51,882 nucleotides of DNA from Bacteroidales bacterium (lineage in GTDB: Bacteria > Bacteroidota > Bacteroidia > Bacteroidales > VadinHA17), in contig JANYIW010000338.1 of assembly GCA_025358645.1 (NCBI GenBank), forward strand, positions 1 through 51,882, written 5' to 3'. The notes beneath the pieces are model-generated. The model worked only from the letters and a program-made list of their open reading frames with translations. It was not told where the DNA came from and did not search any database. The position numbers and the translations under genes were made by a program. Of this stretch, positions 9,461-17,683 are shown piece by piece. How positions within the stretch are numbered: the first letter of the stretch is position 1; each line of letters opens with the position of its first letter.

Positions 9461-9801
9461 ATATAAAAAAATAAATCTCGTATCCTTAGAAATTTTAAGT
9501 GTAATCCTTACATTTAAATTAATTTTTATTAGATTTGTTAAATTGGTTTTTGTTATAAATAATACATTGGCTATATGAAAAAAATCGTTTGTTCAGGTAA
9601 ATAGATCAGATTAAAAGTCACAAATGAGTACAAAGCCAATAAAAGAAAGCTCTGGAAGCCTTAGACGATATCGTGGAAAAAACCCGTGAAATCATCAGGC
9701 CTGAAAGAAAAGTATCAAGAAAATTTAAGCAAAAACGACCTTATTCGATGAACTACCAGCGATTATAACAAAATTCTTAACTAAACGACATAGATTACTA
9801 A
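9461..9801. other. Long AT-rich leader upstream of susC
   Basis: This stretch is non-coding apart from a possible broken small ORF (9624-9768). TAGATTTG at 9530-9537 fits the Bacteroidota -7 consensus TAnnTTTG, but no convincing -33 TTTG is present. If used, it would give susC an untranslated leader of nearly 300 bases. No sensor or anti-sigma gene is nearby to explain regulation. Confidence 0.3.
9624..9768 (+). pseudogene. Possible frameshifted small ORF
   Basis: ATG at 9624 starts MSTKPIKE and the frame soon stops. A +1 shift near 9645 would join it to KALEALDDIVEKTREIIRPE and on to a stop at 9766-9768, giving about 47 residues. The second frame has protein-like composition (charged, helical). 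I do not recognise the product. It may be a decayed gene or chance; confidence is low. Confidence 0.25.
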
Positions 9802-9825
9802 ATGCTAATTTTAAAACAACCTTCT

Positions 9826-12800
9826 ATGAGAAAAATTTTAATGCTTCTAGCACTGATTATTATCACCTCATCAGTGGGGTTTTCACAGACAGTGCAGGTA
9901 AAGGGTAAGGTTACAGGCTCGTCAGACGGCCAGCCTATCCCTGGTGTAACTATCAGCGTTAAGGGCGCGACGCTCGGCACCCAAACTGATGCCGGGGGAA
10001 ATTATTCACTTTTGGTTCCGGCAGGTTCAACCACACTTATTATAAGTTTTGTGGGAATGAAAAAGACTGAAGTTGAGATTGCAGGACGAACAGTTGTGGA
10101 TGTATCCCTTGAATTTGATACCCGGGTTATGGACGAGGTAGTGGTGACAGCGCTTGGCATAAGGAGCGAAAAGAAGGCTCTGGGATATGCAATAGCAAAG
10201 GTGGATGCCAGTGAGATCGTTGCTGTTAAGGCAAATAACTTCGTTAATGCCCTTAGCGGTAAAGTTGCCGGGGTGCAGATTTCGTCTACTTCAAGCCAGC
10301 CCGGGAGTGGTACCAGAATTATCATTCGGGGCGGATCTTCGATTACCGGGAATAACCAGCCTCTTTTTGTTGTTAATGGTATTCCGTTTGACGCTGCCAA
10401 CAGTAATTCATCATCGGGCCTTGCAGATATAGACCCTAACTCAATTGAGAGTCTTAGCGTTCTTAAAGGAGCTGCTGCATCGGCTCTCTATGGCAGCAGT
10501 GCTGCAAACGGGGTTGTTCTTATCACACTTAAATCCGGGACTTTAGACTCAAAACCGATGGTGACATTTTCTCACTCATCAAGCTTTGACAAGATTTACG
10601 AGATACCTACTGATAAGACCTGGGCACAAGGGGTATGGAATGGGACTGCCTATACACATGTTGATGGAGAGACTTCTAAGACATCACAAAGTTTCGGACC
10701 AAGAATCGCTGACGTTCCCGGTGCTGTTGCTTATGACAGATGGAAGATTTTTAATACCGGTTATACTTCTGAAAATAATTTAAACGTTACCGGCGGTGAT
10801 TCGAAGGCCTCATATTTTGTGAGTTTCGGAAACCTTAATAACCATGGCGTTCTTGATCCAATGACATTTAACAGGAATTCAATAAACGCCAACACCACTT
10901 TCAAGTTCACTCCAAAATTAACGGTTTCTTCAAACATTATGTATACAAAACAGGGAGGTTCACGACTGATTGAAGACGCTAGTAACAGCTCATTCATGAA
11001 TACATTACTTGCTTCACCAAATACATGGAACCCATATCCTCTGCGTGATGCTGCAGGCAATCTTCGCCTTTACAGAGGGGGAGGAAGAGACCCGTATCTC
11101 TGGATACTACAAAGTTCAGGAAATGAATTTCATCGCGACCGTCTTGCAGGGACAATTTCACTTGAATATATAATCCTTCCATCACTGAAATTCAGAACGG
11201 TAACAGGAGTTAGCACAACAAGTGCAAACAACAATAGTCACTTTGATAAGGGTGGTATTCAGGTAACTGAAGGCTATTATAACACCAGTGAGAGTTTTAG
11301 CCGCGACATAGAGTCCAACGAAATGCTAACCTTCGACAAAAAATTCGGAAATTTCAATGTGACAGCCATGGTTGGTAATAACATAGTTGAAAACAGCTGG
11401 AGGGGCTCAAGTTTCAATGGGACTGGCCTTATTATACCAGAACTTTACAACACTTCCAACGTTGCCGGTTATACTGCTTCTGCGTATACAGGTAGGTTCA
11501 GATCATATTCTTTTTATGGTGAAGGACGTATAGCTTATAAAAGCATGCTCTACTATTCACTGACTGGCAGATATGATAAGGCCTCAAGTATAGCAAACGG
11601 TTACTTCTACCCAAGTCATAGTTTAGGTTTTGTTTTCAGTGAGCTTATTAAAAATAATGACATTCTTTCTTTTGGTAAACTCAGGGCCAGCTATGCAAAA
11701 GTCGGTGCACCTGCGGGAGCATATGTAACAAACTCAATATTGGCCACTGCTGGCGGGCTTGGTGTTAAATGGCCTTTTAACGGACAAATGAGCTACCTGG
11801 AGTCATCAACGTATCCAAATCCACTGCTTACCAATGAGTTTAAGAGTGAAATAGAGTTTGGCACAGAACTGAAATTTTTCCAGGACAGGTTAGGTGTTGA
11901 CATGGCCTATTATCATAACTGGAGCAAAAACCAGATTATATGGGAACAGCTTCTCCCCTCCACCGGTTATACAGGTGGTACTATTAATATTGGGGGTATA
12001 ACCCATAAAGGACTTGAAATTAGTATGTATGGGACTCCAATTAAGAATACCAATTTCTCCTGGGATATCCTCGTTAACTGGTCAAAGGATAACTCAAAGG
12101 TTGACAAACTGGGCGCTAATGATGAACCCATAGATGTAGGATCATCCGGAACAGCTATTGTTGGTCAGTCTTTCCCGGTAATTTATGGTGCCGGATTTCT
12201 TCGCGACGATAAGGGCAGACTTGTACTCGATGACAGTCCTGGTTCAGGCCTTGGCAGGCCACAGACAGATAACCGCAAGAATCTTATTCTTGGCAAGATC
12301 TCTCCCGACTGGATAGGCAGCCTTCGTAATTCTTTTAAATACAAAGGTATTTCACTGATGGCGCAGGTTGACGTACTTAAGAGAGGGCTTATGTACAGCC
12401 AGGATGATTTTTACCTGACATATTATGGTAGGGCTGCACATCAGGTAAATAGACCTGAAAACAACTTGATCACTTTCGATGGTGTAATGGGTCATTATGA
12501 TGCAGGCACCAATAAAGTGGTCGTTACCAGTGAAACGCCGGTACCGACATCATACAGTCTATACTGGCAGACTGTAGGTCAGCAAGTAACCGAGGCACAC
12601 CTTATGCCTAAAGACTTCATCAAACTGAGAGAAGTAATGGTCTCTTATGATCTTCCAAAAGAGTTTGCAGGCAAAATATTTATGCAAGGACTGAAACTTT
12701 CATTTAGTGGAAGAAACCTATGGAGAAAATTCAAAAAAGGTTTTGAAGGCCCTGATACTGAGACCAACACCAATGGTATTGACAACGGTAATGCATACTT

Positions 12801-12858
12801 CACTTATAGCTTCCCGGCTATTAAGACGTATTCATTCACTATTACTGCAACCTTTTAA
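9826..12858 (+). CDS. SusC/RagA-family TonB-dependent outer-membrane transporter
   Basis: Imports oligosaccharides through the outer membrane, with the SusD protein as lid. I choose ATG 9826 rather than 9802 because it gives a normal signal peptide (MRKILMLLALIIITSSVGFS). Mature residues about 22-105 form a carboxypeptidase-D-like domain (VQVKGKVTGSSDGQPIPGVT). The SusC hallmark VMDEVVVTALGIRSEKKALG follows. The plug domain includes VNALSGKVAGVQISSTS, IIIRGGSSITGNNQPLFVVN and SVLKGAAASALYGSSAANGV. The rest, about 780 residues, is the 22-stranded barrel, ending in aromatic-rich TYSFTITATF. SusD starts 11 bases downstream. It is the only SusC in the window, so its likely ligand is arabinan or arabino-oligosaccharide, judged from neighbours. 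Confidence 0.95.
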   Translation: MRKILMLLALIIITSSVGFSQTVQVKGKVTGSSDGQPIPGVTISVKGATLGTQTDAGGNYSLLVPAGSTTLIISFVGMKKTEVEIAGRTVVDVSLEFDTRVMDEVVVTALGIRSEKKALGYAIAKVDASEIVAVKANNFVNALSGKVAGVQISSTSSQPGSGTRIIIRGGSSITGNNQPLFVVNGIPFDAANSNSSSGLADIDPNSIESLSVLKGAAASALYGSSAANGVVLITLKSGTLDSKPMVTFSHSSSFDKIYEIPTDKTWAQGVWNGTAYTHVDGETSKTSQSFGPRIADVPGAVAYDRWKIFNTGYTSENNLNVTGGDSKASYFVSFGNLNNHGVLDPMTFNRNSINANTTFKFTPKLTVSSNIMYTKQGGSRLIEDASNSSFMNTLLASPNTWNPYPLRDAAGNLRLYRGGGRDPYLWILQSSGNEFHRDRLAGTISLEYIILPSLKFRTVTGVSTTSANNNSHFDKGGIQVTEGYYNTSESFSRDIESNEMLTFDKKFGNFNVTAMVGNNIVENSWRGSSFNGTGLIIPELYNTSNVAGYTASAYTGRFRSYSFYGEGRIAYKSMLYYSLTGRYDKASSIANGYFYPSHSLGFVFSELIKNNDILSFGKLRASYAKVGAPAGAYVTNSILATAGGLGVKWPFNGQMSYLESSTYPNPLLTNEFKSEIEFGTELKFFQDRLGVDMAYYHNWSKNQIIWEQLLPSTGYTGGTINIGGITHKGLEISMYGTPIKNTNFSWDILVNWSKDNSKVDKLGANDEPIDVGSSGTAIVGQSFPVIYGAGFLRDDKGRLVLDDSPGSGLGRPQTDNRKNLILGKISPDWIGSLRNSFKYKGISLMAQVDVLKRGLMYSQDDFYLTYYGRAAHQVNRPENNLITFDGVMGHYDAGTNKVVVTSETPVPTSYSLYWQTVGQQVTEAHLMPKDFIKLREVMVSYDLPKEFAGKIFMQGLKLSFSGRNLWRKFKKGFEGPDTETNTNGIDNGNAYFTYSFPAIKTYSFTITATF

Positions 12859-12869
12859 CAATTCGTAAT

Positions 12870-14342
12870 ATGAAAAAGATATTAATATACTTCATTGTTT
12901 TGCTTGTGACAGTTTTAATGTCCGCAAGCTGCAAAAAATGGATCGATGTTAACACTGATCCTAATACCGTCTCTAACGGACCTGCAATAACTGAAAACAT
13001 AATGCTGATTGGTGTTGAAGCTGAGTGGGCTTCAACTTCTGTTATCCACTTCCCCTGGTACGGAGCCTTGAGCGATTGGCAGTTATGGTATGGTATTGAA
13101 GCCTCAGTCCCTGCATCATTCAACATTGCAGCTGGATTTGGCAATGATATTTGGGGTACCTACTCAGGTTCGCTGAAGCATGCTGTTCAGCTTTACGAAA
13201 AAGCCAAAGCCAATGGTAACAAACGTTACCAGGGAATTGCAGCTGTAATTGCGGCGTGGCATTGGTTTTATATTGCTGATGTTTACGATAAAGCTCCTCT
13301 GGCTGAGGCAATGAAAGGTGGTGAATTCTTCCATCCTGCTGTTGTAACACAGGAAGAGATATATACACATGCCAATGCACTTCTCGATGAGGCAATAACA
13401 CTCTTTGCGGATGCTGATTCAGGGCCCAGAGTCCCTCAAGGTAGTGATGACTATATGATGGGCGGAGATTTTGCCAATTGGACAAAACTGGCCTATTCTA
13501 TAAAAGCAAGGCAGGCCATGCGTCTCATCTATGCAACCGGTAAAACAAAGACCGGACAGGCTGACCAGGTTTTATCATATCTTGCAAATGGTATGACGTC
13601 AAATGCAGATATCTGCGAATGGAAGCACCTTGATGATCTGTCTAATGCAAGCTGGTTTTATAACGACTGGGTATACGACTATTCAGGTGAAGGTCAGACG
13701 CCTACCAATTGGCTTGTTGACTTCATGAACTCATTCAATGACCCAAGAAGGTATATCATGTTTACGTTCTGTGAGGAAAATCCAACTGGTTTCATTGGAA
13801 TTAAAGAAGGTGCTGTAATTGATCCGGGACATAAGCCAAGCAGATACCAGGCATCATTTGCGGTTAAAACATACCCCGATCATGTCATGCTCTATTCTGA
13901 GACACAGTTTCTTAAAGCAGAAGCATACGCTTTGAAAGCCCAGTGGGCTGACGCTGAAACAGCAATGAAAGCAGGCATCAGAGCTGATATGGAGTATATG
14001 GGAGTCCCCGCTAACTCAATAACAACTTATCTTACTCAGCCTTCACTAACAATGCCAACAACTGAGGAAGCAGCACAGGAGCTTATTATCGGCCAGAAAT
14101 ATATTTCAAACATTTATAAGACATTGGAATCTTACTTTGATTTCATCAGAACAGGCTATCCAAAACTTAATTTCGCCTATGCCATTCTGAATGTTTCCAA
14201 TATAATTACTTTCCCAAGGAGATTCCCTTACCCTCTTGATGAGGTTGAGAAGAACCCTTCAATTAAAGCATTGGGTCAGCCCGACTGGTTTAATAAGGGT
14301 ACATCATGGGACATGAAATCGTTTTCATGGAGAACTAAATAA
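12870..14342 (+). CDS. SusD/RagB-family surface glycan-binding lipoprotein (SusD-like_2 type)
   Basis: A 490-residue lipoprotein (lipobox before Cys21, VLMSASCKKW) that would sit on SusC and capture oligosaccharides at the cell surface. The opening CKKWIDVNTDPNTVSNG and helical TPR-like segments (AVIAAWHWFYIADVYDKAPL, ARQAMRLIYATGKTK) are characteristic of the SusD-like_2 subgroup. The C-terminal region includes FDFIRTGYPKL and FPRRFPYPLDEVEKNPS, typical of the family end. It is coupled to the upstream susC by an 11-base gap and followed at once by a strong terminator, so susC-susD may form a two-gene transcript. The ligand is not readable from sequence; arabinan fragments are inferred. Confidence 0.92.
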   Translation: MKKILIYFIVLLVTVLMSASCKKWIDVNTDPNTVSNGPAITENIMLIGVEAEWASTSVIHFPWYGALSDWQLWYGIEASVPASFNIAAGFGNDIWGTYSGSLKHAVQLYEKAKANGNKRYQGIAAVIAAWHWFYIADVYDKAPLAEAMKGGEFFHPAVVTQEEIYTHANALLDEAITLFADADSGPRVPQGSDDYMMGGDFANWTKLAYSIKARQAMRLIYATGKTKTGQADQVLSYLANGMTSNADICEWKHLDDLSNASWFYNDWVYDYSGEGQTPTNWLVDFMNSFNDPRRYIMFTFCEENPTGFIGIKEGAVIDPGHKPSRYQASFAVKTYPDHVMLYSETQFLKAEAYALKAQWADAETAMKAGIRADMEYMGVPANSITTYLTQPSLTMPTTEEAAQELIIGQKYISNIYKTLESYFDFIRTGYPKLNFAYAILNVSNIITFPRRFPYPLDEVEKNPSIKALGQPDWFNKGTSWDMKSFSWRTK

Positions 14343-14371
14343 TTAGCCGTTCTTTCTGAAACCAAACACCT

Positions 14372-14410
14372 GGCCGCTTCATTCCGAAAGCGATGAAGCG
14401 GCCTTTTTCT
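14372..14410 (+). terminator. Strong intrinsic terminator after susCD
   Basis: GGCCGCTTCAT (14372-14382) pairs perfectly with ATGAAGCGGCC (14393-14403) around a 10-base loop and is followed by a T-rich run. It lies 29 bases after the susD stop and closes the susCD unit. Confidence 0.9.
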
Positions 14411-14574
14411 TTCGAATAATTAACAAATATTGAACTTCTGGTATTAGTAGTAAGTTTATTCCGGCTAATTGCAGTCAGTAACTCCGTCTTGTGAAACTAT
14501 TTCGGTGCGGAAGAATCTTTGGTTGCCGTACACTGAAAAGTGATAAGTAAGACCTCATCTCAATAACCACTATA

Positions 14575-17274
14575 ATGAAAAGAAAATTGTTCCTTTATTG
14601 CGCTGCTCTGTCAGTCATATTTTGTCAAGGGGTATTTGCTCAACCAACTTTGACATCATCGAATCTAAATGAATTTAAGTTTCGGAACCTTGGCGCATAT
14701 CGTGCCGGAGCTTGGGTTTCAGCCATAGCGGTACCAGAAAATCCCGGTGAAAAATACAAGTACACCTTTTTCGTTTCGGGGAGGAACGGAGGGGTCTGGA
14801 AAACTGTAAATAATGGTACCACCTTTTACCCGGTGTTTGAAAAATATGGCTCTACATCAATCGGAGCCATTGCTATAGCCAACTCAAATCCGGATATTGT
14901 CTGGGTTGGAACAGGCGAATCCTATAATACACGTTCTTCTTATGCCGGAAATGGAATTTATAAATCTGCGGACGGTGGCGAAACATATACTAATATGGGT
15001 TTAAAAGATTCACATCATATTTCTAAAATCATTGTTGATCCCTTAAATGATGATATTGTTTATGTTGCCGCAATGGGCCATCTATACTCGACTAATTCTG
15101 AACGAGGTGTCTTTAAAACTACAGATGGCGGAAAAACCTGGGTAAAGGTTCTTTATACCGATGATAAAACTGGTGTAATCGATATGGTAATGGATCCGTC
15201 TGATTCAAAGGTTCTATACGCATCTGCATACGAAAAAACACGATATCCCTGGCATTTCGAAGCAGGGGGCAAAAACAGTGCAGTTTATAAAACAACAGAT
15301 GGAGGCAAAAACTGGTCGAAGATCTTAAACGGACTTCCAAATGGTGAGGTGGGTAGAATTGGTCTGGCAATCAGTCAAAGCAATCCAAAAATATTATACG
15401 CAGTGGTTGAAAATCTAAATCCCAGGGATACAACTAAGGAACTCAAAACTGAAGGTATGATGAACACTTCCCGCGATAATTATTACGACCAGCTTAAGGG
15501 AGGTGAAGTTTACCGTTCGGCAAATGGTGGCCAGACATGGGTAAAAATGAATTTGGAGAAATATAATTTAAGCACAAAGGCAGCTTATTCATTTAATCAG
15601 ATCTTTTGCAATCCGGAAAACCCGGATAATCTCTGGGTGATCAGTGATGCCATGCATATTTCGTTTGATGCAGGCAAAACCTGGACTGGCTTCGAAGGTG
15701 ACACCACGCATTATCTTCAGGCAATGTTTGGTGACCATCGTACTTTGTGGATTGATACTAAAGATGGCAATCATATGCTTCTGGGAAGTGATGGTGGTAT
15801 TTACGAAACATTCGATGCAGGAAAATCAACCCGCCATTTTTACCAGATCCCTATTGAGGAAATTTATTCAGTCGGGTATGATTATCTAACTCCTTACAAT
15901 ATTTACATTGGATTGCAGGATCATGATGTATGGCGCGGTCCTTCCAACGGCTGGGCAGGTGAAATTGGACCAGAGGAATGGACTGTAGTTGGCTCCGGCG
16001 ATGGAATGTACTGCAAAGTGGATAAGGAAACGGGTCGCTGGATTTATTCAACAGGACAGTTCGGACAGCAGCTGGTACTTGATGCATGGACAGGTACTTC
16101 TACCCGTATCATGCCTGAGGCAACAAGAGATAAGCCTGCATATCGCTTTACCTGGGCTACGCCACTTATACTGTCACCGCACAATTCTTCCATCGTCTAT
16201 ACCGCTGCGCAAATGATGCTTCGCTCAGTAAACCAGGGCAAAACATGGGAAGAGATCAGTCCCGATCTTACAACCAACGATCCTGTGAAGCAAAATGGAC
16301 GGGGGCATATTAAATACTGTACCATCACCACTTTCGATGAATCGCCCCTAAAACCAGGAATCCTGTGGGCTGGCACTGATGATGGGAAAGTGCAATGTAC
16401 TCTTGATAATGGTGCATCATGGACTGACTGCACGGCGGCAATTATATTAGCAGGATGCCCTGCCGGTTTCTGGACTACGCGTGTTGTAGCTTCGGCACAT
16501 GATAAGGCTACAGCATTTGTCAGCTTGTCGGGTTATTCTAAAGATGATTTCAGAAGTTTGATTTTTAAAACATCCGACAACGGGAAAACCTGGACAAAAA
16601 TTACCGGAAATCTTCCGCAACAGCCTGTAAATGTAATAACTGAAGACCCTGATAACAAAAACCTTATTTTCGCTGGAACCGACGGTGGCCTGTATGTTAC
16701 CGTTAACGGAGGAAAAACATGGGTTAAATTTGAGCAGATTCCGGCAGTTCCGGTGAAGGACATTGCAATACAACCACGCGAAAATGACCTGATTGTTGCA
16801 ACTTATGGTCGTGGAGTTTATATCACCAATATTTTGCCGTTAAAATACATAAGCGATACTATCTTTTCAGCTCCTGCTGTTCTACTACCTGTAAAGTCAA
16901 AACCTTTAAGAAATTATTCTGAAGCAGCAATGCTGGGAAACCGCCGATTGATGGGCAATACTCATCTTTTTACACCAAATGAACCTGGGGCTTTCGAAAT
17001 ATATTATTATGTAAATCCTGATCAAATTATTGCGCAAAAGAAAAAGCAACTGGTACTCCCAACACTCGAAATAAGGAACGAAGCTGATAGCCTCTTGAAA
17101 TCTTTACAGATAAAAGAATCCGGATTCGGGAAAGCGGAATTTCCTTTCAGAAATATTCAAACCGGCAACTATTCAATTGTCCTGAAATGTAATGGAAAGG
17201 AATTTAAGCAAACAGCAGTCGTTAAAGAATCATGGCAATGGCCGGCAGGGAATTTTAATATACTGAAGGAGTAA
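14575..17274 (+). CDS. Secreted BNR/VPS10-like tandem beta-propeller protein
   Basis: This 899-residue protein has a signal peptide (cleavage near QGVFAQ) and about ten Asp-box repeats of the S/T-x-D/N-x-G-x-T-W kind. Examples are KTVNNGTTF, KSADGGETY, KTTDGGKTW, KTTDGGKNW, RSANGGQTW, RSVNQGKTW, KTSDNGKTW and VTVNGGKTW, spread from about residue 60 to 720. A C-terminal part of about 150 residues looks like an Ig-like domain. The pattern matches proteins usually annotated as sortilin/VPS10-like or WD40/YVTN/BNR-like glycosyl hydrolase. No enzymatic role is established for this group that I can assert. It lacks sequence features I would expect for GH74. It follows the susCD terminator, so it probably has its own promoter. 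A role in binding or cleaving extracellular glycan is speculative. Confidence 0.7.
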   Translation: MKRKLFLYCAALSVIFCQGVFAQPTLTSSNLNEFKFRNLGAYRAGAWVSAIAVPENPGEKYKYTFFVSGRNGGVWKTVNNGTTFYPVFEKYGSTSIGAIAIANSNPDIVWVGTGESYNTRSSYAGNGIYKSADGGETYTNMGLKDSHHISKIIVDPLNDDIVYVAAMGHLYSTNSERGVFKTTDGGKTWVKVLYTDDKTGVIDMVMDPSDSKVLYASAYEKTRYPWHFEAGGKNSAVYKTTDGGKNWSKILNGLPNGEVGRIGLAISQSNPKILYAVVENLNPRDTTKELKTEGMMNTSRDNYYDQLKGGEVYRSANGGQTWVKMNLEKYNLSTKAAYSFNQIFCNPENPDNLWVISDAMHISFDAGKTWTGFEGDTTHYLQAMFGDHRTLWIDTKDGNHMLLGSDGGIYETFDAGKSTRHFYQIPIEEIYSVGYDYLTPYNIYIGLQDHDVWRGPSNGWAGEIGPEEWTVVGSGDGMYCKVDKETGRWIYSTGQFGQQLVLDAWTGTSTRIMPEATRDKPAYRFTWATPLILSPHNSSIVYTAAQMMLRSVNQGKTWEEISPDLTTNDPVKQNGRGHIKYCTITTFDESPLKPGILWAGTDDGKVQCTLDNGASWTDCTAAIILAGCPAGFWTTRVVASAHDKATAFVSLSGYSKDDFRSLIFKTSDNGKTWTKITGNLPQQPVNVITEDPDNKNLIFAGTDGGLYVTVNGGKTWVKFEQIPAVPVKDIAIQPRENDLIVATYGRGVYITNILPLKYISDTIFSAPAVLLPVKSKPLRNYSEAAMLGNRRLMGNTHLFTPNEPGAFEIYYYVNPDQIIAQKKKQLVLPTLEIRNEADSLLKSLQIKESGFGKAEFPFRNIQTGNYSIVLKCNGKEFKQTAVVKESWQWPAGNFNILKE

Positions 17275-17683
17275 TCCTTTTCTGATCAAAGATTGCTAAA
17301 TTATTGTAAAACAAATAACTAATAATAAAAAGGTGCTTAAAATTTCTTTTAAAAGTATTGCATTGGTATTTGTGGCAATAATGATTGAAAAGAAATGCAA
17401 GATACTGTCAAAAATATCAGATCAATGAGTAAAGCCTTTATTTGGATCAAGAACTGTTTGACCGGGCATAGTCATAATTGTAGCCGTAAGTAAAATTGCA
17501 AACAATAAAACAGACTTTTTCATAAAGATATTTTCAAGATTACTAATTGGCTTTTAGCCTTTAAAGTAAGAATGAAATTGCATTATCAACATTTTAACAC
17601 TCAAAATTAAAGCAACATGCGCAACATCGAACGCATAAGTGAAGAATTAGGAGCCAATTATTAATCAAACATAAATAGTCAAA
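17275..17683. other. AT-rich gap with gene stubs
   Basis: This 409-base gap holds no full gene. It contains a minus-strand signal-peptide stub (17422-17523, listed separately), a plus-strand GTG-initiated hydrophobic frame (17333-17428, LKISFKSIALVFVAIMI), and a 15-codon frame (17617-17664, MRNIERISEELGANY) just before the GH146 gene. None is recognisable. The region looks like the scar of lost genes. Confidence 0.4.
17422..17523 (-). pseudogene. Signal-peptide stub of a lost secreted protein
   Basis: The minus strand encodes 33 residues beginning MKKSVLLFAILLTATIMTMP, followed by GQTVLDPNKGFTH and a stop. The start has the positive charge, hydrophobic core and GQ cleavage pattern of secreted Bacteroidota proteins, then stops after about a dozen mature residues. 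This is best read as a truncated remnant of an exported protein. A tiny secreted peptide is the alternative. Confidence 0.4.

Noticed and set aside
9802-9825. Upstream ATG for susC
   Set aside because: It adds eight residues before a complete signal peptide that begins at 9826.
14575-17274. GH74 xyloglucanase call for the propeller protein
   Set aside because: Asp-box repeats are shared, but the N-terminus and spacing look like the VPS10/sortilin-type group, and I could not identify the GH74 catalytic pair.
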